From JADFUZ01 sp034430415 (GTDB lineage: Bacteria; Chloroflexota; Dehalococcoidia; GIF9; AB-539-J10), in the NCBI GenBank assembly GCA_034430415.1, contig DAOUEN010000111.1, forward strand, positions 1 to 25,347: a stretch of DNA of 25,347 nucleotides. The letters run 5' to 3'. Both the position numbers and the translations under genes were made by a program. Positions 1 to 6,651 of this stretch are shown here, piece after piece. The notes beneath the pieces were generated by a model. That model worked only from the letters and a program-made list of their open reading frames with translations. It was not told the DNA's origin and did no database searches. Numbering within the stretch: position 1 is the stretch's first letter; every line of letters starts with the position of its first letter.

Positions 1-1
1 T

Positions 2-586
2 CTCAAGCTTCTGGAGCCGCACATGTTGGGCGAGCTGTACGTGGATTCGGTGCTGCGAGTCCTCACAGCACTCGGGGTCAAGAGATACTGTCTGCTTGGC
101 AGTATGTACGATATGGTACCTCACACCAAGAAGCTCCTGGTGAGCGGAGGAGCAGTTGGTGAAAAGGCCCAACAAGACCTCGAAAAGACAGGAAGCCTAC
201 CCACTGACTATCAGGGACCTACCACCATCAGCTTCCTGATCACTCAACGGGCACCTCAACTGGGTATCCAGACTATGTGGTTTGTTGTGCATCTGCCACA
301 GTATCTCCAGCTCGATGAGGACTACACGGGAAAGGTACGGCTGATGGCGGTACTTGAGACGCTGTACGGGCTTGCCAAGGACGAAGCGGACATCGAGAGA
401 GCAGAGCAACAGTTGAACAGCATCAATTCGGCCGTGAACGAAAGTCCGGAATTGAAGTCCATAATGCCCCAGATAGAGGCTCACTACGAGGCCAAGCTCA
501 AAAGCAGGAGGGAGGACATAGCCCCCCTCCCTCCCGAGATGGAGAGGTTTCTTAAGGAACTCGGGAACCGCTTCGGACAGAACTGA
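2..586 (+). CDS. PAC2-family protein (5' truncated by window edge)
   Basis: The frame is open from base 2 (Leu-Lys-Leu-Leu-Glu-Pro-His before the first Met at 23), so the true start lies upstream and only the C-terminal ~194 residues are visible. The pattern GELYVDSVLRVLTALGVKR, followed by GSMYDMVPHTKK and a late Gly-Ile-Gln-Thr-Met-Trp-Phe segment, fits the PAC2 (proteasome assembly chaperone, DUF75) family, which in bacteria has no firmly established role. The C-terminal third is charged and helical, ending PPEMERFLKELGNRFGQN. It is convergent with the minus-strand iron-sulfur operon, with 86 nt between stops and no obvious terminator hairpin. The family call is from pattern recognition; the function is unknown. 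Confidence 0.75.
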   Translation, partial: LKLLEPHMLGELYVDSVLRVLTALGVKRYCLLGSMYDMVPHTKKLLVSGGAVGEKAQQDLEKTGSLPTDYQGPTTISFLITQRAPQLGIQTMWFVVHLPQYLQLDEDYTGKVRLMAVLETLYGLAKDEADIERAEQQLNSINSAVNESPELKSIMPQIEAHYEAKLKSRREDIAPLPPEMERFLKELGNRFGQN

Positions 587-672
587 ACAGCGCCAACGAA
601 GGGCCGACGTCCAGAATCTCAGAGAGACAGCTCGTTTTTGCTGCCTGAATCAAGAAGAGTAGAGAGAAGAGG

Positions 673-1167
673 TTATCTCCTGTAAGCCCGTTTCCACGGT
701 TCGTTCTTGCAGGACAGATAGTCCTTGATTGCTATCTTCAGCGTGTTTGCCGCCAACAGGGCACAATGGCGACTCTCCTCGGGGAGTCCTCCCAGGGCAT
801 CCAGGATATCCTCCTGGGTAACCCTGTGAGCCTCAGCAATGCTTTTCCCTTTTGCCATCTCGGTGACCATGCTGCCGCAAGCAATGCTGGGCCCGCAACC
901 ATCCGTCCAGAAAGTGGCATTCGTCACCCTGTCATTGTTCGTCTTGAGACATATCTGCATCGTATCGCCGCAAGGGCCCGTCAACCTTCCATATCCATCT
1001 GGAGCCTGAATCTCTCCGAGGTTTCTGGGGCTGAGGAAATGGTCGATCGTTTTTTCAGAGTAGACCCTCCTCATGTCCTCCATCACAGACTTCTCAAGTC
1101 CAATGAACGGATCGCTGGGTCGCGCCATCCTCTCTTTGCCCTCGCGTAGGGGAACAGGGGATCCCAT
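673..1167 (-). CDS. IscU/NifU-like iron-sulfur cluster scaffold
   Basis: The protein is 164 aa. It carries the three IscU cluster-ligand cysteines in context: C66 in GPCGDTM, C91 in DGCGPSIACGS and C135 in ESRHCALLAA, plus an extra C97. The core MRRVYSEKTIDHFLSPRN (from ~residue 32) is the usual IscU N-terminus, so the ~28-30 residues before it are an extension or the start is later; Met14 (1128) and Met29 (1083) are alternatives. IscU-type proteins assemble Fe-S clusters for delivery to apoproteins. This is the last gene of the eleven-gene operon, starting 1 nt after the mrp stop. No cysteine desulfurase is present here, so sulfur must come from elsewhere. Confidence 0.88.
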   Translation of the reverse strand: MGSPVPLREGKERMARPSDPFIGLEKSVMEDMRRVYSEKTIDHFLSPRNLGEIQAPDGYGRLTGPCGDTMQICLKTNNDRVTNATFWTDGCGPSIACGSMVTEMAKGKSIAEAHRVTQEDILDALGGLPEESRHCALLAANTLKIAIKDYLSCKNEPWKRAYRR

Positions 1168-1168
1168 T

Positions 1169-2176
1169 CTACTCTTTGCCTTTCAATGCGACGACAACGT
1201 TTTCGACGATTTCAGACAGCGCATCGGATCTGTATTTCTCGATATTTCCCTCATCACAGAGCCTGGCCAGTTGAGGATCAATCGGCAGTTGTCCCAAGAG
1301 GGGGGCTTCGGAAGCTTTGGCCATCTCTTCTCCCTTACTGCTGCCAAAAATCTCCAGCTTCTCCCCTGTTCCCGGTAACAGGAGATAGCTCATATTCTCT
1401 ATGACTCCAAGCACCCGGACGTCCATCTTCCTCGCCATTTTCACTGCCTTCTTCACTATCATTTCCGTCAGGTCTTGGGGGGTGAAAACGGCGATCACGC
1501 CCGAGAGCGGTACCGTCTGCATCACCGTTAGTGGAGCATCAGCGGTGCCTGGCGGCAAGTCTATTACGAGATAGTCAAGCTTGCCCCAGAGGACATCTTC
1601 CCAGAACTGGGTAATGGCTTTGGACATGAGCGGGCCTCGCCAGATGACGGCTTCGTCTTCGCTGGGCAACAGAAGATTCATGGACATAACCTCGATGCCA
1701 GACTTCGACGATATCGGCAGCATACCTGTCTCGCTGCCACTCGGACGAACGTTCAGACCAAACATCTTGGGGATGCTAGGGCCGGTGATATCAGCATCAA
1801 GTATGCCAACATCCTTCCCCCCCCGGGCAAAAGAGGAAGCCAGGAGACCAGCTATCAGGGACTTGCCCACTCCCCCTTTGCCACTCATCACTGCCACTAT
1901 CTGTTGAATCTGATTCAGTTCTTTCGGCTTGGTCTCAACGAAAGCAACGATAGCATCTGTCACACCGGGAACCTCACGGGCCGCACTGATTACCTTATCC
2001 TGAAGCCAACTATGATGCTCAGCAGGAATCGCGGTCGAAGCCAGAGCAATCTTCGCTCTGCTATCTTCAACTTCAATGCTTCGCACCAAGTTCATCTGCA
2101 CCAGACTGCGCATCACCCCAGGGACAACTACCTGTCCCAGTGCACGCCAAACCTGCTCCTCCGTTCCGTCACTCAT
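1169..2176 (-). CDS. mrp: Mrp/NBP35 (ApbC) family P-loop ATPase lacking the CxxC motif
   Basis: The protein is 335 aa with an N-terminal MIP18/DUF59-like domain (about 1-85) and an Mrp ATPase domain from ~90. The deviant Walker A SGKGGVGKS is at 98-106, followed by LDADITGPSIPKMFGL and the Walker B-like VIDLPPGTADAPLT. Family members load or carry Fe-S clusters bound at a CxxC after the ENMSY motif. Here that segment reads ENMSYLLLPGTGEKLEIFG, with no cysteine pair; the only nearby Cys is in LARLCDEG. GGAGGT lies 4-5 nt before the ATG. It follows the small NifX-like gene after an 18-nt gap. In Desulfovibrio the ORP-associated Mrp is fused to a NifX-type domain; here the two parts are separate adjacent genes. 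Confidence 0.93.
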   Translation of the reverse strand: MSDGTEEQVWRALGQVVVPGVMRSLVQMNLVRSIEVEDSRAKIALASTAIPAEHHSWLQDKVISAAREVPGVTDAIVAFVETKPKELNQIQQIVAVMSGKGGVGKSLIAGLLASSFARGGKDVGILDADITGPSIPKMFGLNVRPSGSETGMLPISSKSGIEVMSMNLLLPSEDEAVIWRGPLMSKAITQFWEDVLWGKLDYLVIDLPPGTADAPLTVMQTVPLSGVIAVFTPQDLTEMIVKKAVKMARKMDVRVLGVIENMSYLLLPGTGEKLEIFGSSKGEEMAKASEAPLLGQLPIDPQLARLCDEGNIEKYRSDALSEIVENVVVALKGKE

Positions 2177-2194
2177 GGTAACCTCCCGTAAGTC

Positions 2195-2533
2195 CTAGTG
2201 GTCGCAGAGATTGTCGCCAGTCTCCAGCGTTCCTTTGATATGGTCCAGGACGGCTGCTTCTGGATCGCTTTGTGATATCCCAACAACGACCTGGATGCGG
2301 CTCTCCGTGAAAAGCCCCTGCGCTCTGGATCCCATGCCACCAGCCACAACAACAGAAACCCCCTCGTCAGCCAGCCACGCTGGGAGAAGTCCAGGCTCGT
2401 GCCCTGGTGAAGGTACAATCTCCTTCCCCATGATAGCCATGGTCGCCTCGTCAACGTCGAACAAGGCAAAATGGCTGCAATGGCCAAAATGGGCAGCTAT
2501 CTTGCCACCACTGATAGGTACCGCGTATCGCAT
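2195..2533 (-). CDS. NifX/NifB-type dinitrogenase iron-molybdenum cofactor domain protein (small)
   Basis: The protein is 112 aa and is almost entirely one Di-Nase_FeMo-co domain. It opens MRYAVPISGGKIAAHFGHCSHF and contains VVVAGGMGSRAQGLF and GISQSDPEAAV, the usual landmarks. This family (NifX, NifY, NafY, the orange protein Orp, IssA) binds metal-sulfur clusters or their precursors. The C-terminus ends DNLCDH, giving a Cys and a His in addition to the HFGHC motif. The SD GGAGGAGAG precedes the ATG. It lies between the ferredoxin-ATPase gene and mrp in one operon, which suggests it is the cluster-carrying partner of these ATPases. No nitrogenase gene is visible, so a FeMo-co role is unlikely. 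Confidence 0.9.
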   Translation of the reverse strand: MRYAVPISGGKIAAHFGHCSHFALFDVDEATMAIMGKEIVPSPGHEPGLLPAWLADEGVSVVVAGGMGSRAQGLFTESRIQVVVGISQSDPEAAVLDHIKGTLETGDNLCDH

Positions 2534-2558
2534 TTGTAACTCTCCTCCTCTGCAAACG

Positions 2559-3422
2559 TCATTCTGTGCCCAGCTTGGCCCGAGTCCTGTGCCACAAGTT
2601 CTCTATCTCCTGAGTGACTTTGTTGCTGGAATACTCCACCACCGGCAAACCCCGAACAAGCGCCTCGGTCACCACGTTGTCGAAGGGAACTCTGGCCGCA
2701 ACCTCTATTCCCTGGTCACGACAATAGTCTTCAATACGGTGGGAGTTGTCGCCGTTGAGATCATATTTATTTATGCATACCATGGCCGGAATATCAAAGT
2801 AGCGACAGAGCTCGAGAACTCGCTCGAGATCATGAATCCCCGACAGCGTAGGCTCAGTCACCAGAAGTGCCAAGTCTGCTCCGGTCAGAGAAGCGACGGC
2901 CGGGCATCCAATACCCGGTGGGCCGTCGCTGAGAATACAGTCCAAACCCTGCTCTTCAGCCACATGCCTGGCGTTGACACGAACCAGCGTGACCAGTTTG
3001 CCGGAGTTCTCCTGGGCGATCCCCAACCTGGCATGAACCAGAGGCCCGTGCCGCGTATCAGAGACAAACCAGTGTCCGGCCATGCACGGCTGCATCACAA
3101 TGGCATCAACAGGGCAGACTCGCGGACATAGCCCGCAGCCTTCGCAGGACACCTCATCAACGGAGTAATCCTTTATGGCCCCAAATCGGCAAACATCCTG
3201 ACACAGGCCACACTGGGTGCATTTCTCCTTGTCGATGAAGGCAACCTGTCCACTCCAGAACTCTTCATTCCTTCTAGCCGTGGGCTGGAGCAGGAGATGA
3301 AGGTCAGCAGCATCCACATCGCAATCAGCTAGCACTTTGTCTCGAGCTAGAACGGCAAAGGAAGCTACTATACTTGTCTTTCCCGTCCCTCCTTTGCCAC
3401 TAAGAATCACGACTTCTTTCAT
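2559..3422 (-). CDS. MinD-superfamily P-loop ATPase with inserted ferredoxin domain (paralogue 1)
   Basis: The protein is 287 aa. The deviant Walker A SGKGGTGKT is at residues 8-16 and LADCDVDAADLHLLL follows. A two-cluster ferredoxin insertion has C68-C71-C74-C78 and C93-C96-C99-C103. The ATPase then resumes with SDGPPGIGCP and LLVTEPTLSGIHDLER. This is the MinD superfamily with an inserted 4Fe-4S domain, found in anaerobic bacteria and archaea; relatives sit in Desulfovibrio orp operons. It probably couples ATP hydrolysis to electron or cluster transfer for the neighbouring NifX-type proteins. It lies 38 nt after its paralogue and 25 nt before the small NifX gene. The biochemical role is inferred from context. 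Confidence 0.93.
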   Translation of the reverse strand: MKEVVILSGKGGTGKTSIVASFAVLARDKVLADCDVDAADLHLLLQPTARRNEEFWSGQVAFIDKEKCTQCGLCQDVCRFGAIKDYSVDEVSCEGCGLCPRVCPVDAIVMQPCMAGHWFVSDTRHGPLVHARLGIAQENSGKLVTLVRVNARHVAEEQGLDCILSDGPPGIGCPAVASLTGADLALLVTEPTLSGIHDLERVLELCRYFDIPAMVCINKYDLNGDNSHRIEDYCRDQGIEVAARVPFDNVVTEALVRGLPVVEYSSNKVTQEIENLWHRTRAKLGTE

Positions 3423-3460
3423 GTAATTACCCGCCTCGCTGGCAGCCCCTCACCACCCAC

Positions 3461-4318
3461 TTACCTCGTTGCTCCAACCGAGGCAATTCGCCCGATCTCC
3501 CCGAAGAGCTCAAGGAAGACAGGGCGCCACTCAGGCATCCCTTCCACCAGAGGAATCCCTTTAGAATACAGAGTCGCGATCTTCCTATCCAGAGGGATCT
3601 TTAGCAGGATAGGAATGCCTTGCTCCTTGCAGTAGCCCTCGACCTTTTCGTCTCCTACTCCCACCCGATTGATTATCACGCCACAAGGGATCTGCAACTT
3701 CCTCACCACCTCCACCGCCAGAGAGAGATCATTCAATCCGAAAGGAGTGGGTTCAGTGACCAAAAGACAGAAGTCACTACCACTGATTGATTCCACCACA
3801 GGGCACGAAGTCCCCGGTGACACATCAATAATGACATGACTCGCAGGGTTAATGTGCCTCTTGACTTCCCTGATTATGGGGGGAGCCATCAGTTCACCAA
3901 TCAGAAGTCTTCCCTGAACAAGCTCCAGCCTCCCTGAGGTGCCCATCTCGACCACGCCTATCTCTCTTCCACCCTCGGTGATAGCCGACTCAGGGCACAA
4001 ATAGGAGCACGCCCCACAGCCATGACATAGCTCGGGAAAGACGAGTACCTTCTGCTTGATCACAGCAATCGCATTATAGGCGCAGACTTCGGAGCACGTG
4101 CCACAAGAGGTACACTTGCTCTCGTCTATTTCGGGCACAGCCACATACACCGGCTGGCTTTGATCGACCGTCACATTGAGGAATATATGGTCGTTCGGCT
4201 CCTCCACATCGCAATCCAGCAGTTGCACTGGATGCCTATTGGCGAGCGAAAGAGCCAGACTGGTGGCCACCAGGGTCTTTCCTGTGCCCCCCTTGCCGCT
4301 GGCAACGGAAACGATCAC
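3461..4318 (-). CDS. MinD-superfamily P-loop ATPase with inserted ferredoxin domain (paralogue 2)
   Basis: The protein is 285 aa, starting at GTG one nucleotide after the stop of the upstream zinc-ribbon gene, so translation is probably coupled. Walker A SGKGGTGKT is at 7-15, then LLDCDVEEPNDHIFL. The ferredoxin insertion has C69-C72-C75-C79 and C98-C101-C104-C108, followed by IIDVSPGTSCP and LLVTEPTPFGLNDLSL. It has the same architecture as the next gene but a clearly diverged sequence, so the pair is an old duplication rather than a recent one. Paired ferredoxin-ATPases are the arrangement seen in orp-type loci and may work as a heterodimer. Confidence 0.93.
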   Translation of the reverse strand: MIVSVASGKGGTGKTLVATSLALSLANRHPVQLLDCDVEEPNDHIFLNVTVDQSQPVYVAVPEIDESKCTSCGTCSEVCAYNAIAVIKQKVLVFPELCHGCGACSYLCPESAITEGGREIGVVEMGTSGRLELVQGRLLIGELMAPPIIREVKRHINPASHVIIDVSPGTSCPVVESISGSDFCLLVTEPTPFGLNDLSLAVEVVRKLQIPCGVIINRVGVGDEKVEGYCKEQGIPILLKIPLDRKIATLYSKGIPLVEGMPEWRPVFLELFGEIGRIASVGATR

Positions 4319-4319
4319 T

Positions 4320-4550
4320 CTATTCTCTGACCATCTTTGCGCCGCATGAAGGGCACTTCAAGTCGTAGCAAGGTGCGCCTGCCCCGTGTGACACCCTCGC
4401 CCCGCAATTGGGACAAACACAATCGCCGCTGGGACCCGACCCGGCCCGGTTTCCACCCATCCTTCCCCTGCCCACCCCAGCACCACGTCCCATTCCCCGA
4501 CCTGTTCCCGGCCCCTGGCCGTAAGGTCCTGTACCATCTCCTCTAGGCAT
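4320..4550 (-). CDS. Small glycine-rich protein with C-terminal zinc ribbon (DUF5320-like N-terminus)
   Basis: The protein is 76 aa. The N-terminal 40 residues are nearly all Gly, Arg, Pro, Ser and Thr with a GTGPYGQGPGTGRGMGRG start, which is the opening typical of DUF5320 proteins. Residues 44-69 hold CVCPNCG and CPSCG, with C61 between them, consistent with a zinc ribbon or other metal site (C46, C49, C66, C69). There is a strong SD, GGAGGT, 6 nt before the ATG, so it is translated despite its size. It sits in the middle of the iron-sulfur operon. The biochemical function is unknown; the Gly/Arg region resembles the low-complexity parts of four neighbours. Confidence 0.85.
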   Translation of the reverse strand: MPRGDGTGPYGQGPGTGRGMGRGAGVGRGRMGGNRAGSGPSGDCVCPNCGARVSHGAGAPCYDLKCPSCGAKMVRE

Positions 4551-4580
4551 AACAACACCTCCAATGAGAACTGGCTCCCT

Positions 4581-4805
4581 TCACATCATTGGAGGGAGTC
4601 CGCACACTCCAGAACTACAGGTGGGGCAACTCGCACCCATCGCGTCATCCTCGCTGGAGCCAGACCTGAAGAATGAGGAAACCAGCCGCTGCGGATTAGC
4701 GGCATGGCACTTGGGACAACTCAAGCCGATCCCGGTTTCGCCCATGGCCTGGCGGACCTCAAATTTCTCTCCACACTTCGGACACTCATACTCGTAGATA
4801 GGCAT
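4581..4805 (-). CDS. FmdB-family zinc ribbon protein
   Basis: The protein is 74 aa. It begins MPIYEYECPKCGEKFEVRQ with a second knuckle LSCPKC (C8, C11, C30, C33), followed by a Ser-rich segment, which is the FmdB/CxxC_CxxC_SSSS regulatory-protein pattern. An extra Cys group (C60, C63, C68, in CPTCSSGVC) follows near the C-terminus and could form another metal site. The family is widespread in anaerobes and its molecular role is not settled; fmdB was first noted beside a formamidase gene. It is co-directional, 9 nt after the NifX/glycine-rich gene. Confidence 0.88.
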   Translation of the reverse strand: MPIYEYECPKCGEKFEVRQAMGETGIGLSCPKCHAANPQRLVSSFFRSGSSEDDAMGASCPTCSSGVCGLPPMM

Positions 4806-4814
4806 AGTCTCTTT

Positions 4815-5369
4815 CTATCCTCCTTTCTCCAGTTCTTCCAGACGCCGCTGGATTTGGCTCAATTGCTGTCCCAGGCTCTCAGCCTGGCTCTTCAGCATTT
4901 GCACCTCCTGTGTTGGGCTTGCCTCTTGAGACACAGGTCCTGGCGTAGGTATCATTCCCCGCCCCATACCCATACCCATGCCCATGCCTCTACCCCAACC
5001 CATTCCCATGCCGTAATGAGACGCCACGTTGGGCTGCGCGCTTGGCCGAAACTTCCCTGCCTTATGGGCCTGCACCGCATCCCTTACCGTTCCTGAGACA
5101 CCGCTGATCACCTGAACACCAGCAGCAGATAGTGTCTGGTAGGCGTTCGGCCCGCAGTTTCCGGTAAGGACAACCTCCACCCCCTTGTTGGCAACCATCT
5201 GCGCCGCACTGATTCCTGCACCCCCGGCAGCCGCCGCACTGGAGTTCTCCAGTGCCTCAAACTGCATAGTCTCAGCATCAACGATAATGAAGTACTGGCA
5301 CCTTCCAAAGCGAGGATCCACATCAGCGTCCAAATCAGGTCCTGTCGCCGATATCGCGATTTTCACCAT
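4815..5369 (-). CDS. NifX-type protein with Gly/Met-rich tail and coiled coil (IssA/Orp-like)
   Basis: The protein is 184 aa. Residues 1-110 are a Di-Nase_FeMo-co domain: MVKIAISATGPDLDADVDPRFGRCQYF, then VVLTGNCGPNAYQTL, with C24 and C72. Residues ~119-139 are a Gly/Met run containing GMGMGMGMGRGM. Residues ~153-182 form a predicted coiled coil (QMLKSQAESLGQQLSQIQRR). The layout recalls IssA of Pyrococcus furiosus, a NifX-domain protein whose glycine-rich cationic tail supports thioferrate storage particles, and also Orp. Met-rich runs can bind Cu(I), relevant because Orp holds a Mo-Cu-S cluster. The metal is unknown here. The Gly/Met run is encoded by hexanucleotide repeats, so its length could vary by slippage. 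Confidence 0.88.
   Translation of the reverse strand: MVKIAISATGPDLDADVDPRFGRCQYFIIVDAETMQFEALENSSAAAAGGAGISAAQMVANKGVEVVLTGNCGPNAYQTLSAAGVQVISGVSGTVRDAVQAHKAGKFRPSAQPNVASHYGMGMGWGRGMGMGMGMGRGMIPTPGPVSQEASPTQEVQMLKSQAESLGQQLSQIQRRLEELEKGG
4962..4985. repeat. Hexanucleotide tandem repeat coding for (Met-Gly)n
   Basis: Four tandem RCCCAT-type hexamers on the plus strand encode the Met-Gly repeat of the overlapping minus-strand gene. Each unit is two codons, so a unit gained or lost would lengthen or shorten the tail without breaking the frame. Confidence 0.7.
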
Positions 5370-5381
5370 GCACCGCCTTTC

Positions 5382-5747
5382 TTAATCTCCAGCCTCTAGA
5401 TCCTTTACTCTTGCCTCAATCTGCTCCAGTTGACCCCTCACCTCTTGAGCCTGATTCTTCAACAAGTCAAGCTCCTCCTCCTTTGTCATTTGGGGTGCAT
5501 AAGGGCCTCCTCCGCCATAAGCGTACGGCGCACCTCCAGCATAGGGATAGCCCTGCGGCGGCCCGTACCCCGACCATTGGCCAGCCCCAGCATAGGGCAT
5601 CCCCCGCCCAAAGCCATATCCTCGTCCTCGGCCAAATCCACGTCCGAAGCCCAGTCCCCGTCCAAAGCCCCCGGGATTGCAGAACCCCCATCCACCCCCC
5701 GTCATTGGACCCATTCCACGCGGTCCTGTTCCATCAAGTCCTGGCAT
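5382..5747 (-). CDS. DUF5320-type glycine-rich protein with C-terminal coiled coil
   Basis: The protein is 121 aa. It starts MPGLDGTGPRGMGPMTGGGW, the DUF5320 signature, then has Phe-Gly-Arg-Gly repeats (residues ~28-49), a Tyr/Pro/Gly segment (~50-84) and a charged heptad region (~88-119, TKEEELDLLKNQAQEVRGQL). The SD GAGGAGGTGA before the ATG supports translation. It is 12 nt upstream of the NifX/Gly-Met gene, whose coiled coil is of similar length, so the two may associate through these helices. DUF5320 has no known activity; matrix or scaffold use is an inference. Confidence 0.83.
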   Translation of the reverse strand: MPGLDGTGPRGMGPMTGGGWGFCNPGGFGRGLGFGRGFGRGRGYGFGRGMPYAGAGQWSGYGPPQGYPYAGGAPYAYGGGGPYAPQMTKEEELDLLKNQAQEVRGQLEQIEARVKDLEAGD

Positions 5748-5830
5748 TGTATCACCTCCTCAATAGTTTTTCACTTTGCCGCCTATGGACACACCCGCAG
5801 TTGGCACGCCCTGCGGCACAGCATTTCAAG

Positions 5831-6109
5831 CTAGGCCATCCAGTACGGCGAATGCCCATACGGGCCTCCATAATACGGGCCGTAGGCACCGCCATAGCGC
5901 GGGTAACCAAATACCCCATAGGGATAGCCATAAGCTACACCGCGTCCAGGCCAACCCCGGGCATAGGCACCGTACCACCCAAACCAACCACGACCAAGGC
6001 CTCGCCTTAGACGCCGGCCGAAGCCCAACCCAAAGCCTCTACCCCATCCTGGACCGTATCCCCGGCCCCAACAACCCCCCCATCCAAACCACCCTCTCCC
6101 AAATGGCAT
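5831..6109 (-). CDS. Low-complexity Gly/aromatic/Arg protein, function unknown
   Basis: The protein is 92 aa with 31 Gly, 13 Tyr, 8 Trp, 6 Phe and 11 Arg, and no Asp, Glu, Lys, Asn, Gln, Thr or Ile, so it is strongly basic. The first half is W/F-G-R-G rich (RGWFGWGGCWGRGYGPGWGR) and the second half is Y-G-P rich. It has a single Cys (residue 13). It is supported as a gene by an excellent SD (AAGGAGGTGAGG) before the ATG and by its place 27 nt after the DUF134 gene. I do not recognise a family. The composition resembles RGG/FG-type phase-separating or shell-forming proteins, but no such activity can be read from sequence. Confidence 0.75.
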   Translation of the reverse strand: MPFGRGWFGWGGCWGRGYGPGWGRGFGLGFGRRLRRGLGRGWFGWYGAYARGWPGRGVAYGYPYGVFGYPRYGGAYGPYYGGPYGHSPYWMA

Positions 6110-6136
6110 ACTACCTCACCTCCTTTCTCGCTATTT

Positions 6137-6625
6137 TCACCATCGTCTTTCACCACGAAATCTCCCACCTCGAAATCCTCTGCCACTTCCCCCAACAAAG
6201 CTAGAAGGAGGGAGTGAGACAGACTGGACGCTCGCGCTGGAACAGACGGGACAGGATAGCGGAACCCTCCTTGCCAACACTTCAAAAGGGACATCCCACT
6301 CGTGGCCGTCGTTGTTACACCTGAAGCGACTTTGTCGCAGTCCGAAATTTCCTCCTTCAATCTGAATCGCTTTCCCATTAACTAAGGCATCGGCCAGTTT
6401 CCCTCGAGCCGATTCCAGTATGCGATGGAACGTCGGTCTGGAAACATGCATCCGCTGAGCACACCCCTCCTGCTCCAATCGGCTGAGATCCTTGAGACGG
6501 ATTGACTCGGCCTCCTCAACCGAAAGGTGTACCTCTTCCAACACGTTCACCGGAATTCCGACGGGCCTGAAGAAACCCACGCTGGGCAACTGAGCCACAC
6601 AGCGCAATTTCATCGGCCTAGGCAT
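6137..6625 (-). CDS. DUF134-family helix-turn-helix regulator with RG-rich tail
   Basis: The protein is 162 aa from the ATG at 6625; a TTG two codons upstream is also possible. MPRPMKLRCVAQLPSVGFFRPVG matches the DUF134 start, and the sigma-like HTH spans ~45-72 (RLEQEGCAQRMHVSRPTFHR) followed by LVNGKAIQIEGGNF. Residues 103-128 (C103, H108, C125, C128) look like a zinc ribbon. The tail (145-162, GGSGRGFRGGRFRGERRW) is RGG-like, unusual for a transcription factor. DUF134 proteins are predicted DNA-binding proteins often beside NifX-type genes. As first gene of the operon it is the likely autoregulator, perhaps sensing metal or cluster status. Confidence 0.9.
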   Translation of the reverse strand: MPRPMKLRCVAQLPSVGFFRPVGIPVNVLEEVHLSVEEAESIRLKDLSRLEQEGCAQRMHVSRPTFHRILESARGKLADALVNGKAIQIEGGNFGLRQSRFRCNNDGHEWDVPFEVLARRVPLSCPVCSSASVQSVSLPPSSFVGGSGRGFRGGRFRGERRW

Positions 6626-6651
6626 GGCCAATCACCACATTTCCCGTATCA

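Noticed and set aside
587..672. Intrinsic terminator between the PAC2 gene and the iscU-like gene
   Set aside because: A TTTTT run is flanked only by 4-bp complementary CAGC/GCTG, too weak to call.
2211..3131. Long plus-strand frame of 306 codons
   Set aside because: It lies antisense to the NifX-like and ferredoxin-MinD genes, whose motifs are unmistakable; its product shows no domain.
4955..5010. Short tandem repeats resembling a CRISPR or minisatellite
   Set aside because: They are in-frame hexamers coding Met-Gly inside a gene, with no spacers.
5411..6010. Plus-strand frame of 199 codons rich in Pro, Ser and His
   Set aside because: It is the complement of glycine-rich coding DNA (GGN codons read as NCC), has no SD, and overlaps genes with strong SDs on the other strand.
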